A DNA stretch of 64,000 bases from positions 8,342,001 through 8,406,000 of the forward strand of contig NC_134510.1 in assembly GCF_027942865.1 (NCBI RefSeq), given 5' to 3'. This document shows, one piece after another, positions 10,322 through 22,470 of this stretch. Positions within the stretch are counted from its first letter, which is position 1, and each line of letters starts with the position of its first letter. Source of the stretch: Odontesthes bonariensis (Eukaryota > Chordata > Actinopteri > Atheriniformes > Atherinopsidae). The translations under genes were made by a program, and so were the position numbers. Below the pieces are notes generated by a model. The model was given only the letters and a program-made list of their open reading frames with translations. It was not told the DNA's origin and searched no databases.

Positions 10322-11014
10322 AGACATTATTTATAAATGATGTATTTTTTAAAAAATGGTTTGCAATTACATTTTACATGCTGCTTTGGTGCTGGAATCA
10401 ATAAAAATGAACAGTTTTTACACTTACCCTCTCCTCTGTTAAATGAAACACCAAACAATAACTTTGCCTCAGAGAACGACCATCTTCTGATGCAACACTC
10501 TTAAAAGCCGACAAAGCTTTCTGCAGTCTGTCAGACACATAAGGAATATTTTACTAATCTGAATTCTAAATGATCAGCTATAACATTTGATTTAGTCTTT
10601 CTTCTTTGACTAATAGCCTCATTCCACAGATATGACAGAACAAACCTGGGAGGCAGTTTACAGTAGATATCATCCTGTTGGTAGAATGCCTTTAAAACTC
10701 AGAAGAAGCTTTTTTTCTACTCATTTCTACTAAAGTGCATCAAATTAAATTGTATTATCCAAGAGTCTGTAATTTAACAGGTTTTTTGTCAGGTTTCCTT
10801 AACAATGACATGACATCACAGCTGTTTCAGCTGCATCATGTGGAAATATTTTTTGCCAAAGGGCTGGCTCAGTCTAATGAATTTATCTGGAAAAATGCAT
10901 AATACTCAGGAGGATGATGTTTAAAACTCCTTAAACCAGCCATATTCATTTCTGGATATTTGTTATAAAAATAATAGTAATAAAAAAACATTTAAAAAAG
11001 AAAGAAAAAATAAA
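10322..11014. other. No recognisable gene
   Basis: AT-rich sequence without supported genes or element ends, leading into copy A of the tandem duplication. Confidence 0.4.
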
Positions 11015-11256
11015 TGTAAAAGTTCTATTATAAAATGATGAAGCTGAAAGGGAAACATGAAACTGTACAAATGGAACACAGAGATTCTCCTGTATGGATG
11101 CTGCTCCATTCATCAAGTTTCCAAAAACTGAGCTGGGATTTTCTGCAGGAATGAAAACGATCCAAACACTTGTCAGTCTTTGCTGCTCGATGCCGCTGTA
11201 GTGTTTGATGACACCACGGTAACAAGTTGAAAGTCTGATAAACGTGAGAGTCTCTC

Positions 11257-11506
11257 GCCGGGTGCTGTGGCGCGCGCCTGTAATCCAAGCTACCGGGAGG
11301 CTGAGGCTGGTGGATCGCTTGAGCTCAGGAGCTCTGAGCTGCAGTGGGCTATGCCGATCGGGTGTCCGCACTAAGCTCGGTACCGATATGGTGCTCCTGG
11401 TGGAGTCCGGGACCACCAGGTTGTCTAAGGAGGGGAGGACCGGCCCAGGTCGGAAACGGAGCAGGTCAAAGCCCCCGTGCCGCTCAGTAGTGGGATCGCA
11501 CCTGTG
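11257..11506 (+). pseudogene. RN7SL: 7SL (SRP) RNA copy A, 3'-truncated
   Basis: The sequence starts GCCGGGTGCTGTGG and contains the hallmark 7SL blocks CTGTAATCCAAGCTACCGGG, TGCCGATCGGGTGTCCGCAC, GGTCGGAAACGGAGCAGGTC (SRP54-binding helix 8) and CAGTAGTGGGATCGC. It stops after CCTGTG. Compared with copy B, the last 48 or so bases, the poly-T terminator and some 3' flank are deleted, so the strand that closes helix 5 and the Alu domain is missing. The upstream flank is uninterrupted. Confidence 0.85.
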
Positions 11507-11872
11507 GGACAACACACACGCTCCAACATCACCTCTTTACACGTTACAGCAGTTTCTCTATCTTCTCTTTTCCATTGAAAAGCACAGCTGTTTCTTGGAC
11601 CTGCAGCGCCCCCACCTGGAGAAGACGAGCAACGACCATCAGCCACATCACTCACCGCTGCTTCACAGATACACTCTGCTCCATCACTCACTGAATCAAG
11701 CTGCTGCTGTCACATCACACACACTTTGAGGAGACTTTTACTGCTTTGATTAATTGAATACGTCCACAGAGATTCTTTTGGGGTGACAATGAGACACACA
11801 CAACATAAATATGCAAACATTTTAGACTGTATCGTGTGACCTTCTCTACAGTTCTTGGATGTTTGTTAGATT

Positions 11873-12345
11873 TGTCAGAAGAGGTTGGCTCCTTGGTATA
11901 ATTCACAGCTGCGTGCTTTAAAGCAGACTGCAAGAAAGCTGGAGAGACAGTGGCGTTCCTCTAATTTAGAAGAGTCTCAGTTAGTCTGGAAAGATAGTTT
12001 AATAACGTATAAGAAAGCCCTTCGTAAAGCTAGAACTGCTTATTATTCATCATTGATAGAAGAGAATAAGAATAATCCCAGGTTTCTTTTCAGCACTGTA
12101 GCCAGTCTGACTAAGAGTCCGAGCTCTGCTGAGCCAGTTATTCCTTTAACTCTCAGCAGTGATGATTTCATGAGCTTTTTTATTAATAAAATTGTTTCTA
12201 TCAGAGAGAAGATTGATGGAGTCCTTCCCACTATTATCAGTGATGTATCATCAAGTACAGCAGCTTTAGAAGTATCTTTAGAACCTGATTTATATTTAGA
12301 CAGCTTCTGCCCAGTTGATCTCTCTGAACTAACGACAGCAATAGT
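11873..12345 (+). CDS. L2-like LINE ORF2, 5' piece (linker before RT)
   Basis: The frame encodes APWYNSQLRALKQTARKLER and then a Lys/Arg-rich stretch and FLFSTVASLTK, the usual segment between the endonuclease and the reverse transcriptase in L2/CR1-type ORF2 proteins. No start codon belongs to it because the element is 5'-truncated. The frame is interrupted at the BEL target site ATAGT (12341-12345) and resumes at 20284. Confidence 0.75.
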
Positions 12346-13150
12346 TGTACAAAATTCCCTGCTTTCATATATCTAAAATGCCTTTGCTTCTTTAAGTGCA
12401 TATTTCTTTCTTGCCTATGCAAAATACTTTGCCTTTAAGAAATGCGGCGCTGCCCCTTTAAGGATTGATCACGCTTTGAATGTATGTTTACCTGCGTGAC
12501 ATGAAACATGCTCGGACATTCTCTCTCATGCAGTCGCATTATCGGACTCTCATACCTCGTTTGGAAGTCTCTCGGCGCTGTTGTGCGTGATTGCAAATGT
12601 AAGTGATCTTAATTTCCTTGTTAGGCTTTATATGGTTTGTACAGCCATTTATTTCGTTTCTACAGTCCTTTGCAAGTTTGTATTGAAGCTAGACAATCTT
12701 TCTGTGTATTTGGAAATGTCTAGAATGTTCCGTGACTCAGCAATATCGTGTTAGCAATCCTGTACACTGTGTTTTTGTTAGCACTTATTAGAGATAAGGC
12801 AGTACGATTTCCTCTGCTGTTTTAATGTTTTATGTATGACATTTGTGTACTGTTTATCACCATATTATTACTATTGTGTGTTCAGTACATTCCCAGTAAT
12901 TATTATCCTCGAAGAGATTCTGTAGATAGGACGTTTGTAATGTGAATAACTTAGCATTGTCCTCTTTTTCCTTTTATTTCTGTCTTTGTTTTAGAAAACC
13001 ACAATGTCACAACTTCCCTACTTCACAACTTCACAACTGTTCAAGTAATAAATGACAAGATGCAACCTCTAGAACAGCTGCATTCTTTCTGACCGAAGAA
13101 TTAGGCCAGCGGGTGTACGACCAGTACTTTCCTCATCATTATATCCTACA
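12346..13150 (+). repeat. BEL/Pao 5' LTR
   Basis: 805 bp, starting TGTACAAAATTCCCTGC and ending TATATCCTACA, nearly identical to 19480-20283. Confidence 0.92.
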
Positions 13151-13154
13151 AAAT

Positions 13155-13171
13155 TGGTCCTTCGAGCCGGA
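13155..13171 (+). other. Primer binding site, tRNA-Tyr type
   Basis: TGGTCCTTCGAGCCGGA lies 4 bp after the 5' LTR. It is complementary to the 3' end of vertebrate tRNA-Tyr (CCGGCTCGAAGGA plus CCA). Confidence 0.75.
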
Positions 13172-13189
13172 TTGTACTCCATCTGCGTC

Positions 13190-16100
13190 ATGGCTGCTTC
13201 TAGAGATGACCAGGGTGAAGCACATCAGCCTGATCCTCGCCCCAGTCGGAGAATACAACCTCCAGCTTACCTAGAGGACTATGTGCTCAGCCACCCTCGC
13301 CAGTCATTCCCCTCCAGACCACACATGCCATCAACAGGGCATGCGACACATGTAAGTCAGAGCAACACTTCTTTCCCATCTGAGAGAGATACCGCTGCTA
13401 GAGCTTCTGCATTAGATCAACTAGAGGAGAGATGGAAAAGTTTAAGCACTGAAATGGAACAGCTTCCTGTGGAAATGGAGACTGCAAGGCGTGCATCTTA
13501 TCCATTAAGTACTATGGGCTTTTCTCATGAGCATCCAAGATCAACCTCTCCTTATCAGCAGTACAGTAGCAGTTTGCCATATTCATTTGGCCATGCACCT
13601 GTCACTACTACCCCCACTGGAGACAGACTCCACTCAGATTACCTGTTAGCTCCCCAAAGATTATGGACAAAACCCCCTAGTCACACGTATGTGCAAGATT
13701 TAAATCCATTCATGTCTCAACCACTCATTCAGCCCACTTCATCAGTGCTTCAAGGAGCAGCCTCCAAAGTAGGATCCTGGTTAGACATGGCAGAACATAG
13801 CCCTCTGGCGACAATGGTAGGCCTGGCCGATCACGCAGAGAGCGTTCTATCAGATGGCACTTCTACACCAGCATCTTATGGCTCACCAGAGAGGGCATCT
13901 ATAGGGCACTACCCCGCGGCACCTCTGGCGTCCCAGCCAGTGCTCACGTCATCGCTGTCTGGCCAACCAGTGCCAGCGCGCCTTGCACCGCTGCCAATCC
14001 AGCTAGCACCAGCGCATGCGCCACCTCTGCCAGTCCAGCCAGTGACTGTGCCAGCGCACGCGCCACCTCTGCAGGGACAGCCAGCGTACGTTTTACTGCC
14101 AGGCCAGCCAGCGCATGCACCACCTCCGCCAAGCCAGCCTGCGCACGCGCCACCTCTACCAAGCCAGCTAGCGCCAGTGCACGCACCACCTCTGCCGGTC
14201 CAGCCAGTGCCTGTACCCGCACCCGCACCACCTGTGCCAGGCCAGCGAGCGCCTGTGTTACCTCTTCCAGGTCAGCCAGTGCCTGCACAGCCCCCTCCAG
14301 GGCAGCCAGTGCCAATTCAGCCTCCGCCTATTCAACCTTATCCGCCAGTGCTGCCACCTGCTGGGCCTTGGTATCCACCTTATGGTATACCGCCACCACA
14401 ACCTGGGCATTATCCTTGGTATCCGTACCCATACCCTGTTCCTCAACCTGCAGCCTACCCTGCACCTGATACAAGATCACCTAACTTGATGGAGATGGCC
14501 ATCGCTTCATCCTATGGGATACCGAAGCCTAAATTGATTGCGTTCTCATCAGGCAAAGAGAGTGACTTTATTCTCCTGAAGAAAGGCCTGGACACAGTCT
14601 TAGGGCCTCACCGACATCTGACAGAGGATTATAAGTTTCAAGTTCTCCTTGACCTTCTGAAACTTCCGGCAGCTTATCAGATAGCTAAGAGGCACCTTAA
14701 CAGTCCAGAGCCCTACAGCGCTGCGATGCGGGCTCTGGAACAGCGATACGGCCAGCCACGGTCCCTCATTCAAATTGAGCTGAGGGCCCTCCAGCAAGGT
14801 CCAGCTGTCCGAATGGGTGACGCCCAAGCATTTGAAGATTTCAGCACAGCAGTTAGCTCACTAGTGGGAATGCTACAGTCGACAAGTGGGCCATCCAGGT
14901 ACGAGCTGCAGTGTGGTTCGCATGCTGACATCCTGCTTAGCAAACTTCCTGTGAGCTACAGAGATTCCTTTGTAGAACACTGCTTGAGGCGAGGCATCAT
15001 TGCCAGTGGGTCTGCTACGACTTACACTTTGATTGACCTGGCATCATGGCTGGAAATTAAGTCTCAAACCCTACAAATCTCTCGACGGGCCGCTGAAGGC
15101 ATTCAGGGAGAGCCTGCACGTCGAGACACCAAGTCCTTCAAACAGACCAAAGCAAAGTCATCCACTGTGCTGCTAAACACTGCTACTGGACCGAAGGCAA
15201 CTGCACCGGAAACAAGTGCACTTTCTACATCGTTAAACCCCAAGCGTGAGCGATTCAAGCCCTTTTGCCCATATTGCAAGTCCAACGAGCACTACCTGAG
15301 TGGATGTTCAGAATTCACCAGCATGAATACATCTGAGAAGTCAGATTGGATTAAGGAACAGAACCGCTGCTGTAGGTGTGGTAGAGGGCATAAACCTGAC
15401 AAGTGCACTCTGAAGAAGCCTTGTGCCACATGTGGAGAGCAGCACCTGTTGACTTTGCATGAGGTTGCAACTACACAACAGCCCAGTGTCCTTACCGTCA
15501 GCACTGTATCCACAGTTTACATGGATCAATCAAGTCACTCACGCCGAGTGATGCTCAAAGTGGTCCCTGTTCGCTTGTGCAATGGGAACAAGATCCTGGA
15601 TACATATGCCCTGCTCGATGATGGGTCTGAAAGGACGATCATCCTTCCTGCTGCAGTCGACAAGCTTGGCCTCCAGAGGGAGTGTGAGTTCCTAACTTTA
15701 AAAACTGTCAGGCAGGACATAGTGCATCTGAAGGGAGCCTCTGTGACACTTGAGGTATCAACTATGTCAAACCTGGGCATCAGACACAAGCTCAAGAATG
15801 TATTCACTGCTTCAGAGCTGAACCTTGCTAAGCAATCCTGCCCAGCTGACGTCCTGAAGCAGAAATACCACTACCTGAGGGATGTTCCAGTCAAGCCCTT
15901 CCACAAAGCCAAGCCGCTGATCCTCATTGGGTCAGACAATTCACATTTGATCACTGCCATATGTCCAGTCCGCATGGGCTCACCTGGTTCTCCTGTTGCT
16001 GTATGCACAAAGCTGGGATGGGCCATCCAAGGGCCTGCGACATTCCTGCAACAGCCCTGTCATCAGAGTTCATGCCTACACACCTCCTTCCTGTCACCTG

Positions 16101-19100
16101 CTCAAGAGCTACGACTTAACGTGGAGAAATTATGGCAACTCGACACTCTGCCTCGACGCAATGAGAAAGAGATCACACGCTCAAAGCAGGACAACGCCGC
16201 ACTTGCTCTATTGGAAAGTGACACGTTACGGATAAATGTGGATGGCGTGGAGAGATATGCGACACCTCTCCTGTGGAAAGAGAACCATACCTTACTCCAA
16301 GCATCCCCCTCTGCTGTGATGCCTCTCCTACGAAGGGCTGAGAGACGGCTGTCGAACAACCCCGAGCAGGCCACCATCTACAACAGAGAAATACACAAGT
16401 TGGAGAAGGAGGGATATGCCGTGAAGATCACCAGTGAGGAGGCCAACAGTACTGCTGGCTCATGGTATATTCCCCATCACATGGTGTTCCACAATGGGAA
16501 GGCAAGAGTAGTGTTCAATTGCTCTTTCACGCATAAGGAGCACAACCTCAACAACAACCTGTTGCCTGGCCCTACCTTAGGTTCTCCTTCACTAGGAGTA
16601 CTACTCAGATTCAGAGAGCATGCTGTCGCTATCAGTGGTGACATTCGTGCAATGTTTCACCAAGTTAGGCTGTTGCCCTCAGACCAGCCTTTCTTGCGTT
16701 TCCTGTGGAGAGACATGGAACAAGACCGTCAGCCGGACATTTATGAGTGGCGTGTACTACCGTTCGGGACAACATGCAGCCCCTGTTGCGCCACTTATGC
16801 AGTCCAGAGGCACGTCAGGGACCATGTGAAGGGCAACGAAGATGTGATGGAATCAGTCTTGACAGCCTTTTATGTGGACAACTGCCTCCAGTCCATACCA
16901 TGTCCTGAGCAGGCTACAGCACTCATCGACAAATTGAGAGCAATTCTTGCCAAAGGTGGCTTCGACATCAGACAGTGGGCCTGTAATGTGCCAGAAGTGG
17001 TAGCTCATCTTCCTTCTGAGGCCAGATCAGAGGCCTGTGAGTTCTGGCTCTCTGCAGACAAAACAGAGCCCCAAGAATCCACTCTCGGCCTGAAGTGGAA
17101 CTGCCTATCTGATGTCCTCGGTTACAAGAAGAGATCAGTCTCTATCACTGAAGTGACCATGAGAACAGTGTATCGCGTACTCGCTAGCCAGTACGACCCT
17201 TTGGGGTTCATTCTCCCATACACCACCAGGGCAAAAGTACTAGTGCAGGCATTGTGGCGGACCGAACGACAATGGGATGACCCCATACAGGATGACTTGC
17301 TCCCACTGTAAACGGCATGGGAGTCTGAGCTAACTGACCTCCAGGATGTTGCCATTCCTCGCCGTTACACCCCATTCAACATCACAACTGAGGACGTACA
17401 GTTACATGTGTTTTGTGATGCATCCGAGAAAGCTTATGGAGCCGTAGCTTACCTCCGGGTGGTAGGTCCAGCTGGTCAGACCCATGTCTCCTTCGTCTTG
17501 GCTCGGTCCCGTGTTGCACCCAAGCGCCAGCTATCAATCCCACGCTTGGAATTATGTGCAGCCCTAACTGGAGCACAGCTTGCCAAAGTACTGAGTACTG
17601 AGCTCACAGTACCCCTTACACGCTCCATCATGTGGTCTGATTCCACCACTGTTCTGAAATGGATTCAGTCCGAGTCCCAGCAATACAAAGTGTTCGTAGG
17701 AACACGTGTTGCAGAAATCCAAGACCTAGTCGGGACAAGTAACTGGAGATATGTCGATTCAAAGAATAACCCGGCTGATGACATAACCCGAGGTCTAACT
17801 TTGTCTCAGCTCTCACAGCCTAGTCACTGGCGTTGCGGTCCTCCATTCCTACAGCTCTCACCAGATCACTGGCCTGTCTGTCCCTCCACTGTCCTGGACG
17901 ATGCGACTGAGGTCCGACATGGCAGTTTCTGCGGCACCGTCTCCACCACCGACATGCCATTACCTGACCTGGTTGCCAGCGAGACCTGGGAGGACCTCCT
18001 ACTTACCACGCATCAGGCTCTTCAGGGGGCGGCCTCCACAGTCCCCAGCGCCTCTGAACGCATTGCAGCCGAACTGGCTCTCCTACAGAGGACCCAGTTA
18101 GAGAGCTTTCCTGAGGAAGTGAACGCTCTCAAAGCTGGAAAGGCCATACCAACCAATAGCCGACTGAGCTCACTCTCACCAATGCTCGACCAACTTGGAC
18201 TGATAAGAGTAGGTGGGAGGCTTCGCAAGGCTGAGGATCTAGAGGACGACACGCTTCATCCTATTGTACTATCACCTGATCACCTGGTCGCTCGCCTACT
18301 GATTAGAGACTACGACAGTCGTCTCCTTCATCCTGGACCAGAGAGAGTCTATGCAGAGATCCGCAGATCATACTGGATACTGCGTGGACGTCAAGCCATC
18401 CGCAAGCATCAGAGGCAGTGCATAGAGTGTTGTAAGTGGCGCAAGAAACCGGGGATTCCCCAAATGGCTGATTTACCCTCTGCACGACTCTGTTTGAATA
18501 AGCCTGCTTTCTGGTCCACTGGGATTGATTGTTTTGGCCCCTATACAATCAAAATAGGCAGAAGACATGAGAAAAGGTGGGGCATCATATTTAAGTGCCT
18601 GACTACAAGGTGTGTCCACTTAGACCTCCTTTCCCACATGGACAGTGATTCTTTCCTCCTTGCCCTACTGAGGTTTGTAGCAAGACGGGGAAAGCCATTC
18701 GAGATCCTCTGTGATCAGGGCACTAACTTCCGAGGGGGAGACCGAGAACTCAAGGAGGCCTTTGCCCAACTTGAACCTTCCCTGATGGAGCAGCTTGCCG
18801 GACAGAAAATCTCCTTCAGATACAATCCACCTCATGCACCTCATTTCGGAGGAGCGTGGGAAAGAGAGATCAAGTCTGTCAAAGCTTCTCTCCAGGTTGT
18901 TCTACGCGACCAAATCGTTCCAGAGGATGTCCTTATCACCGTGCTGGTGGAAGTCGAAGGGATTCTCAATTCAAAGCCTCTGGGCTACGTGTCATCAGAC
19001 GTGGCAGACCCAGACCCGATCACGCCAAACCTACTCATGATGGGGCAGCGGGATGCCTCCCTGCCACAGGCCTTGTACGGGCCTGAAGCTCTGCTGGGAC

Positions 19101-19414
19101 GACGACTCTACCGACACAGCCAGGTCATCGCCGACCTCTTCTGGAACCAGTTCATCCGGAGATACCTTCCCAACCTTCAACTGCGACAGAAGTGGAAGGA
19201 ATCGTCAGAAGACCTCAAGGTTGGACAGGTCGTCCTGGTAATGGACAGACAGCTGCCAAGAGCCATGTGGCCAGTAGGACGGGTCAGAAAGGTCATTACT
19301 AGTGATGACGGTAAGGTCCGGACTGCCGCAGTGGACATTAAAGGTAGCACTTACTTACGACCTGTGGCCAAGCTAATTGAGCTGCCTGAAATGCCCAGTG
19401 ATGTAGCTAACTAG
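13190..19414 (+). CDS. BEL/Pao gag-pol coding region (fossil)
   Basis: The first ATG after the primer site (13190, MAASRDDQGE) is the likely start. Parts, with approximate positions: a proline-rich gag segment (13.94-14.46 kb); a DUF1759-type gag domain (14.5-14.9 kb); CCHC-like zinc knuckles (15.26-15.47 kb); an A16-type aspartic protease with DDGSE (near 15.6 kb); a reverse transcriptase (16.4-16.9 kb); the A17 peptidase/RNase H region (17.1-17.8 kb); an integrase with an HHCC-type zinc domain and DDE core (18.3-19.0 kb); and a DUF5641-type C-terminus (19.1-19.4 kb). The order gag-PR-RT-RH-IN in one polyprotein is that of BEL/Pao. It is near whole, with about one break. Confidence 0.85.
13944..14460 (+). 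repeat. Proline-rich repeat tract in gag
   Basis: The tract encodes degenerate repeats built on GQPVPAQPPP and AHAPPLPVQP, about 170 residues of Pro/Ala/Gln/Val, ending in Tyr/Pro-rich YPPYGIPPPQPGHYPWYPYP. It looks like a slippage- or exchange-driven expansion. Confidence 0.8.
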
Positions 19415-19479
19415 TTAAATAACTGATGGGCAGTTAATTTCTGTTATTTACAAATTTACTAGGTAAATTTGAGGGCGGC

Positions 19480-20283
19480 TGTACAAAATTCCCTGCTTTC
19501 ATATATCTAAAATGCCTTTGCTTCTTTAAGTGCATATTTCCTTCTTGCCTATGCAAAATACTTTGCCTTTAAGAAATGCGGCGCTGCCCCTTTAAGGATT
19601 GATCACGCTTTGAATGCATGTTTACCTGCGTGACATGAAACATGCTCGGACATTCTCTCTCATGCAGTCGCATTATCGGACTCTCATACCTCGTTTGGAA
19701 GTCTCTCGGTGCTGTTGTGCGTGATTGCAAATGTAAGTGCTCTTAATTTCCTTGTTAGGCTTTATATGGTTTGTACAGCCATTTATTTCGTTTCTACAGT
19801 CCTTTGCAAGTTTGTATTTAAGCTAGACAATCTTTCTGTGTATTTGGAAATGTCTAGAATGTTCCGTGACTCAGCAATATCGTGTTAGCAATCCTGTACA
19901 CTGTGTTTTTGTTAGCACTTATTAGAGATAAGGCAGTACGATTTCCTCTGCTGTTTTAATGTTTTTGTATGACATTTGTGTACTGTTTATCACCATATTA
20001 TTACTATTGTGTGTTCAGTACATTCCCAGTAATTATTATCCTCGAAGAGATTCTGTAGATAGGACGTTTGTAATGTGAATAACTTAGCATTGTCCTCTTT
20101 TTCCTTTTATTTCTGTCTTTGTTTTAGAAAACCACAATGTCACAACTTCCCTACTTCACAACTTCACAACTGTTCAAGTAATAAATGACAAGACGCAACC
20201 TCTAGAACAGCTGCATTCTTTCTGACCGAAGAATTAGGCCAGCGGGTGTACGACCAGTACTTTCCTCATCATTATATCCTACA
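19480..20283 (+). repeat. BEL/Pao 3' LTR
   Basis: 804 bp, the partner of 12346-13150, preceded by the purine-rich tract GAGGGCGGC. Confidence 0.92.
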
Positions 20284-21813
20284 ATAGTCTCTTCTAAACC
20301 ATCAACTTGTGTTTTAGACCCAATCCCAACCAGACTGTTCAAGGAGGTTTGCCCATTAATTGACACTTCCATATTGGATTTGATCAATCTGTCTTTGTTG
20401 ACAGGATATGTACCTCAGACTTTTAAGGTTGCTGTAATTAAACCTTTACTTAAAAAACCTACTCTTGATTCAGAGGTGTTAGCTCATTATAGACCTATAT
20501 CCAATCTCCCTTTTATGTCTAAAGTTCTTGAAAAAATAGTTGCAGCTCAGCTTTGTGATCACTTACACAGAGATAATCTGTTTGAAGAGTTTCAGTCAGG
20601 ATTCAGAGTGCATCATAGCACAGAAACTGCACTGCTGAAAGTTACCAATGATCTCCTCTTAGCCTCTGATAGCGGACTTGTGTCTGTGCTTGTCCTGTTG
20701 GATCTCAGTGCTGCATTTGATACGGTCGATCACAGTATCTTATTACACAGACTTGAACATGTTATTGGGATTAAAGGAACTGCATTAGGCTGGTTTAAGT
20801 CATATTTATCTGATAGATTTCAGTTTGTTCTTGTAAATGAAGAATCTTCCTCACACACCAGAGTAAGTCATGGAGTTCCCCAGGGTTCTGTGCTTGGACC
20901 GATTCTTTTCACTTTATACATGCTTCCATTAGGTAACATTATTAGACAGCATGGCATAAATTTCCATTGCTATGCTGATGATACTCAGCTGTACTTATCT
21001 ATAAAACCAGAGGAACCCAATAGGTTGGTCAGACTACAAGCATGTCTTAAAGACATAAAGACCTGGATGACTCAGAACTGTCTGCTTCTAAATTCAGACA
21101 AAACTGAAGTCGTTATCTTTGGACCTGAGCGCTTCAGGGAGAAATTGTCTAGCTATATAGTTACTCTAGATGGTGTTTTCTTGGCTTCTAGTTCTACAGT
21201 GAGGAACCTTGGAGTTATTTTTGACCAGAACTTATCATTTGACTCGCATATAAAACAGGTTTCTAGGACTGCTTTCTTTCATCTTCGTAATATTGTTAAA
21301 ATCAGGAACATCTTGTCTCAGAGTGATGTAGAAAAACTAGTCCATGCATTTGTTACTTCAAGATTGGACTACTGTAATTCTTTATTATTGGGCTGTCCCA
21401 CATATTCTCTGAAAAGCCTTCAGTTGATCCAAAATGCTGCAGCCAGAGTTCTGATGAGAACTAACAGGAGAGATCATATTTCTCCAGTTTTAGCTTCTCT
21501 TCATTGGCTCCCTGTTAAATTCAGAATAGAATTTAAGATTCTTCTCCTTACATATAAAGCTCTTAATGACCGAGCTCCATCATATCTTAAAGATCTCATT
21601 GTAAGATATTTTCCAAACAGAGCACTTCGTTCCCAAACTGCAGGTTTACTTGAGGTTCCCAGAGTTTCTAAAAGTAGAATGGGAGGCAGAGCCTTCAGTT
21701 ATCAGGCCCCTCTCTTGTGGAATAAGCTGCCAGTAAATGTCCGGGAAGCAGACACCCTTTCCACTTTTAAGACCAGGCTTAAAACTTTCCTTTTTTATAA
21801 AGCTTATAGTTAG
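20284..21813 (+). CDS. L2-like LINE ORF2, reverse transcriptase piece
   Basis: This continues the frame of 11873-12345 after the BEL element. It encodes a complete RT core: [10 protein letters not shown] and [33 protein letters not shown] (first catalytic Asp); [17 protein letters not shown]; and YADDTQLYL with the catalytic Asp pair at about 20977-20982. It ends with the C-terminal region, [22 protein letters not shown], and [19 protein letters not shown], characteristic of fish L2/Rex1-like LINEs. The frame is open to the stop at 21813, so apart from 5' truncation and the inserted LTR element the RT is undamaged. Confidence 0.85.
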   Translation: MVSSKPSTCVLDPIPTRLFKEVCPLIDTSILDLINLSLLTGYVPQTFKVAVIKPLLKKPTLDSEVLAHYRPISNLPFMSKVLEKIVAAQLCDHLHRDNLFEEFQSGFRVHHSTETALLKVTNDLLLASDSGLVSVLVLLDLSAAFDTVDHSILLHRLEHVIGIKGTALGWFKSYLSDRFQFVLVNEESSSHTRVSHGVPQGSVLGPILFTLYMLPLGNIIRQHGINFHCYADDTQLYLSIKPEEPNRLVRLQACLKDIKTWMTQNCLLLNSDKTEVVIFGPERFREKLSSYIVTLDGVFLASSSTVRNLGVIFDQNLSFDSHIKQVSRTAFFHLRNIVKIRNILSQSDVEKLVHAFVTSRLDYCNSLLLGCPTYSLKSLQLIQNAAARVLMRTNRRDHISPVLASLHWLPVKFRIEFKILLLTYKALNDRAPSYLKDLIVRYFPNRALRSQTAGLLEVPRVSKSRMGGRAFSYQAPLLWNKLPVNVREADTLSTFKTRLKTFLFYKAYS

Positions 21814-21992
21814 GGATGGCTCAGGTGATCCTGAAACATCCCATAGTTAAGCTGCTATAGGCCCAGACTGCTGGGGGGCCTCATCTGTCACACCTTTCCT
21901 CACTTTACTCTCTTTATGTATATGTGACATTATTGTGGTCATTAACTCGTGTTTCCCTGTTCCAACAGATATCCTTTGAATGGTGTTACAGT

Positions 21993-22028
<36 letters not shown>

Positions 22029-22060
22029 CCCTCCCCCCCATCCCCCCCATCCCCCCCTTT
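21993..22060 (+). repeat. CCG microsatellite followed by C-rich tract
   Basis: Twelve CCG/GCC triplets are followed by runs of six to eight C separated by AT, in the LINE 3' UTR. The opposite strand has four or more G-runs. Confidence 0.95.
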
Positions 22061-22470
22061 CTGTCTTCTCAAACCCCAGCTGGTTGAGGCGGATGGCCAC
22101 CCTTCCTGAGTCTGGTTCTGCCAGAGGTTTCTTCCTGTTAAAAGGGAGTCGTTTCTCTCCACAGTCGCCTCAGGCATGCTCAGGCCGGGAGATTGGACCA
22201 AAAAACAAAAAGTTTTCAGTGCAATCTGTTGGTTTCCTTAGCTAGGAAATTGTTTTTGAATTGGCTCTATATGAACGAATTTGATTATTTTATGAATAAT
22301 TATGATTACAATTAATTGAATTCCAATTGGCTTGAATTAGACTTTATTATTTAAGTGCCTTGAGATGACATTTGTTGTATTTGGCGCTATATAAATAAAA
22401 ATGAATTGAATTCAATTGACGTTAATATTAGCACTTGACATCTCCGAGTGTGTGCAACACTCAGACTATA

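Larger units (their letters stand above)
12346..20283 (+). mobile_element. BEL/Pao LTR retrotransposon, young, nearly whole
   Basis: This is a 7.9 kb element inserted in the L2-like LINE. It has two LTRs of about 805 bp that begin TG and end CA, and a 5-bp target duplication ATAGT (12341-12345 and 20284-20288), the size used by BEL/Pao. A tRNA-Tyr-type primer site follows the 5' LTR, and a purine-rich tract lies just before the 3' LTR. The parts in order are gag with zinc knuckles, aspartic protease, reverse transcriptase, RNase H and integrase. The LTRs differ at about seven sites by eye, roughly 99% identity, so the insertion is recent. The coding region looks close to whole, with about one break. 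No envelope gene is seen. Confidence 0.9.
11871..22417 (+). mobile_element. L2-like LINE, 5'-truncated, split by a BEL/Pao element
   Basis: Copy B shows the empty site: GTTTGTTAGACTGTAATATC at about 25874 against the occupied junctions at 11870 and 22418. The LINE begins in the linker between endonuclease and reverse transcriptase, so the endonuclease is absent. It ends with a 3' UTR closing in GGCGCTATATAAATAAAAAT and TGAATTGAATTC, the tail seen in fish L2-type LINEs. Without the inserted LTR element it is about 2.6 kb. The coding frame is the same on both sides of the insertion. Confidence 0.8.

Noticed and set aside
11250-11520. Alu-like SINE
   Set aside because: The GCCGGG...GGCTGAGG start looks Alu-like because Alu derives from 7SL. 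The central SRP54-binding region is present, so it is 7SL itself.
11244-11729. 161-codon plus frame, and 133-189 codon minus frames around the two 7SL copies
   Set aside because: They overlap 7SL RNA sequence in both duplication copies and show no protein family; structured GC-rich RNA genes often lack stops by chance.
13944-14315. 123-codon minus-strand frame rich in Ala/Leu/Val
   Set aside because: It is the shadow of the proline-rich gag tract; low complexity on one strand opens the other.
21847-22245. Poly-Ala, poly-Pro and poly-Arg frames
   Set aside because: They are readings of the CCG microsatellite in the LINE 3' UTR.
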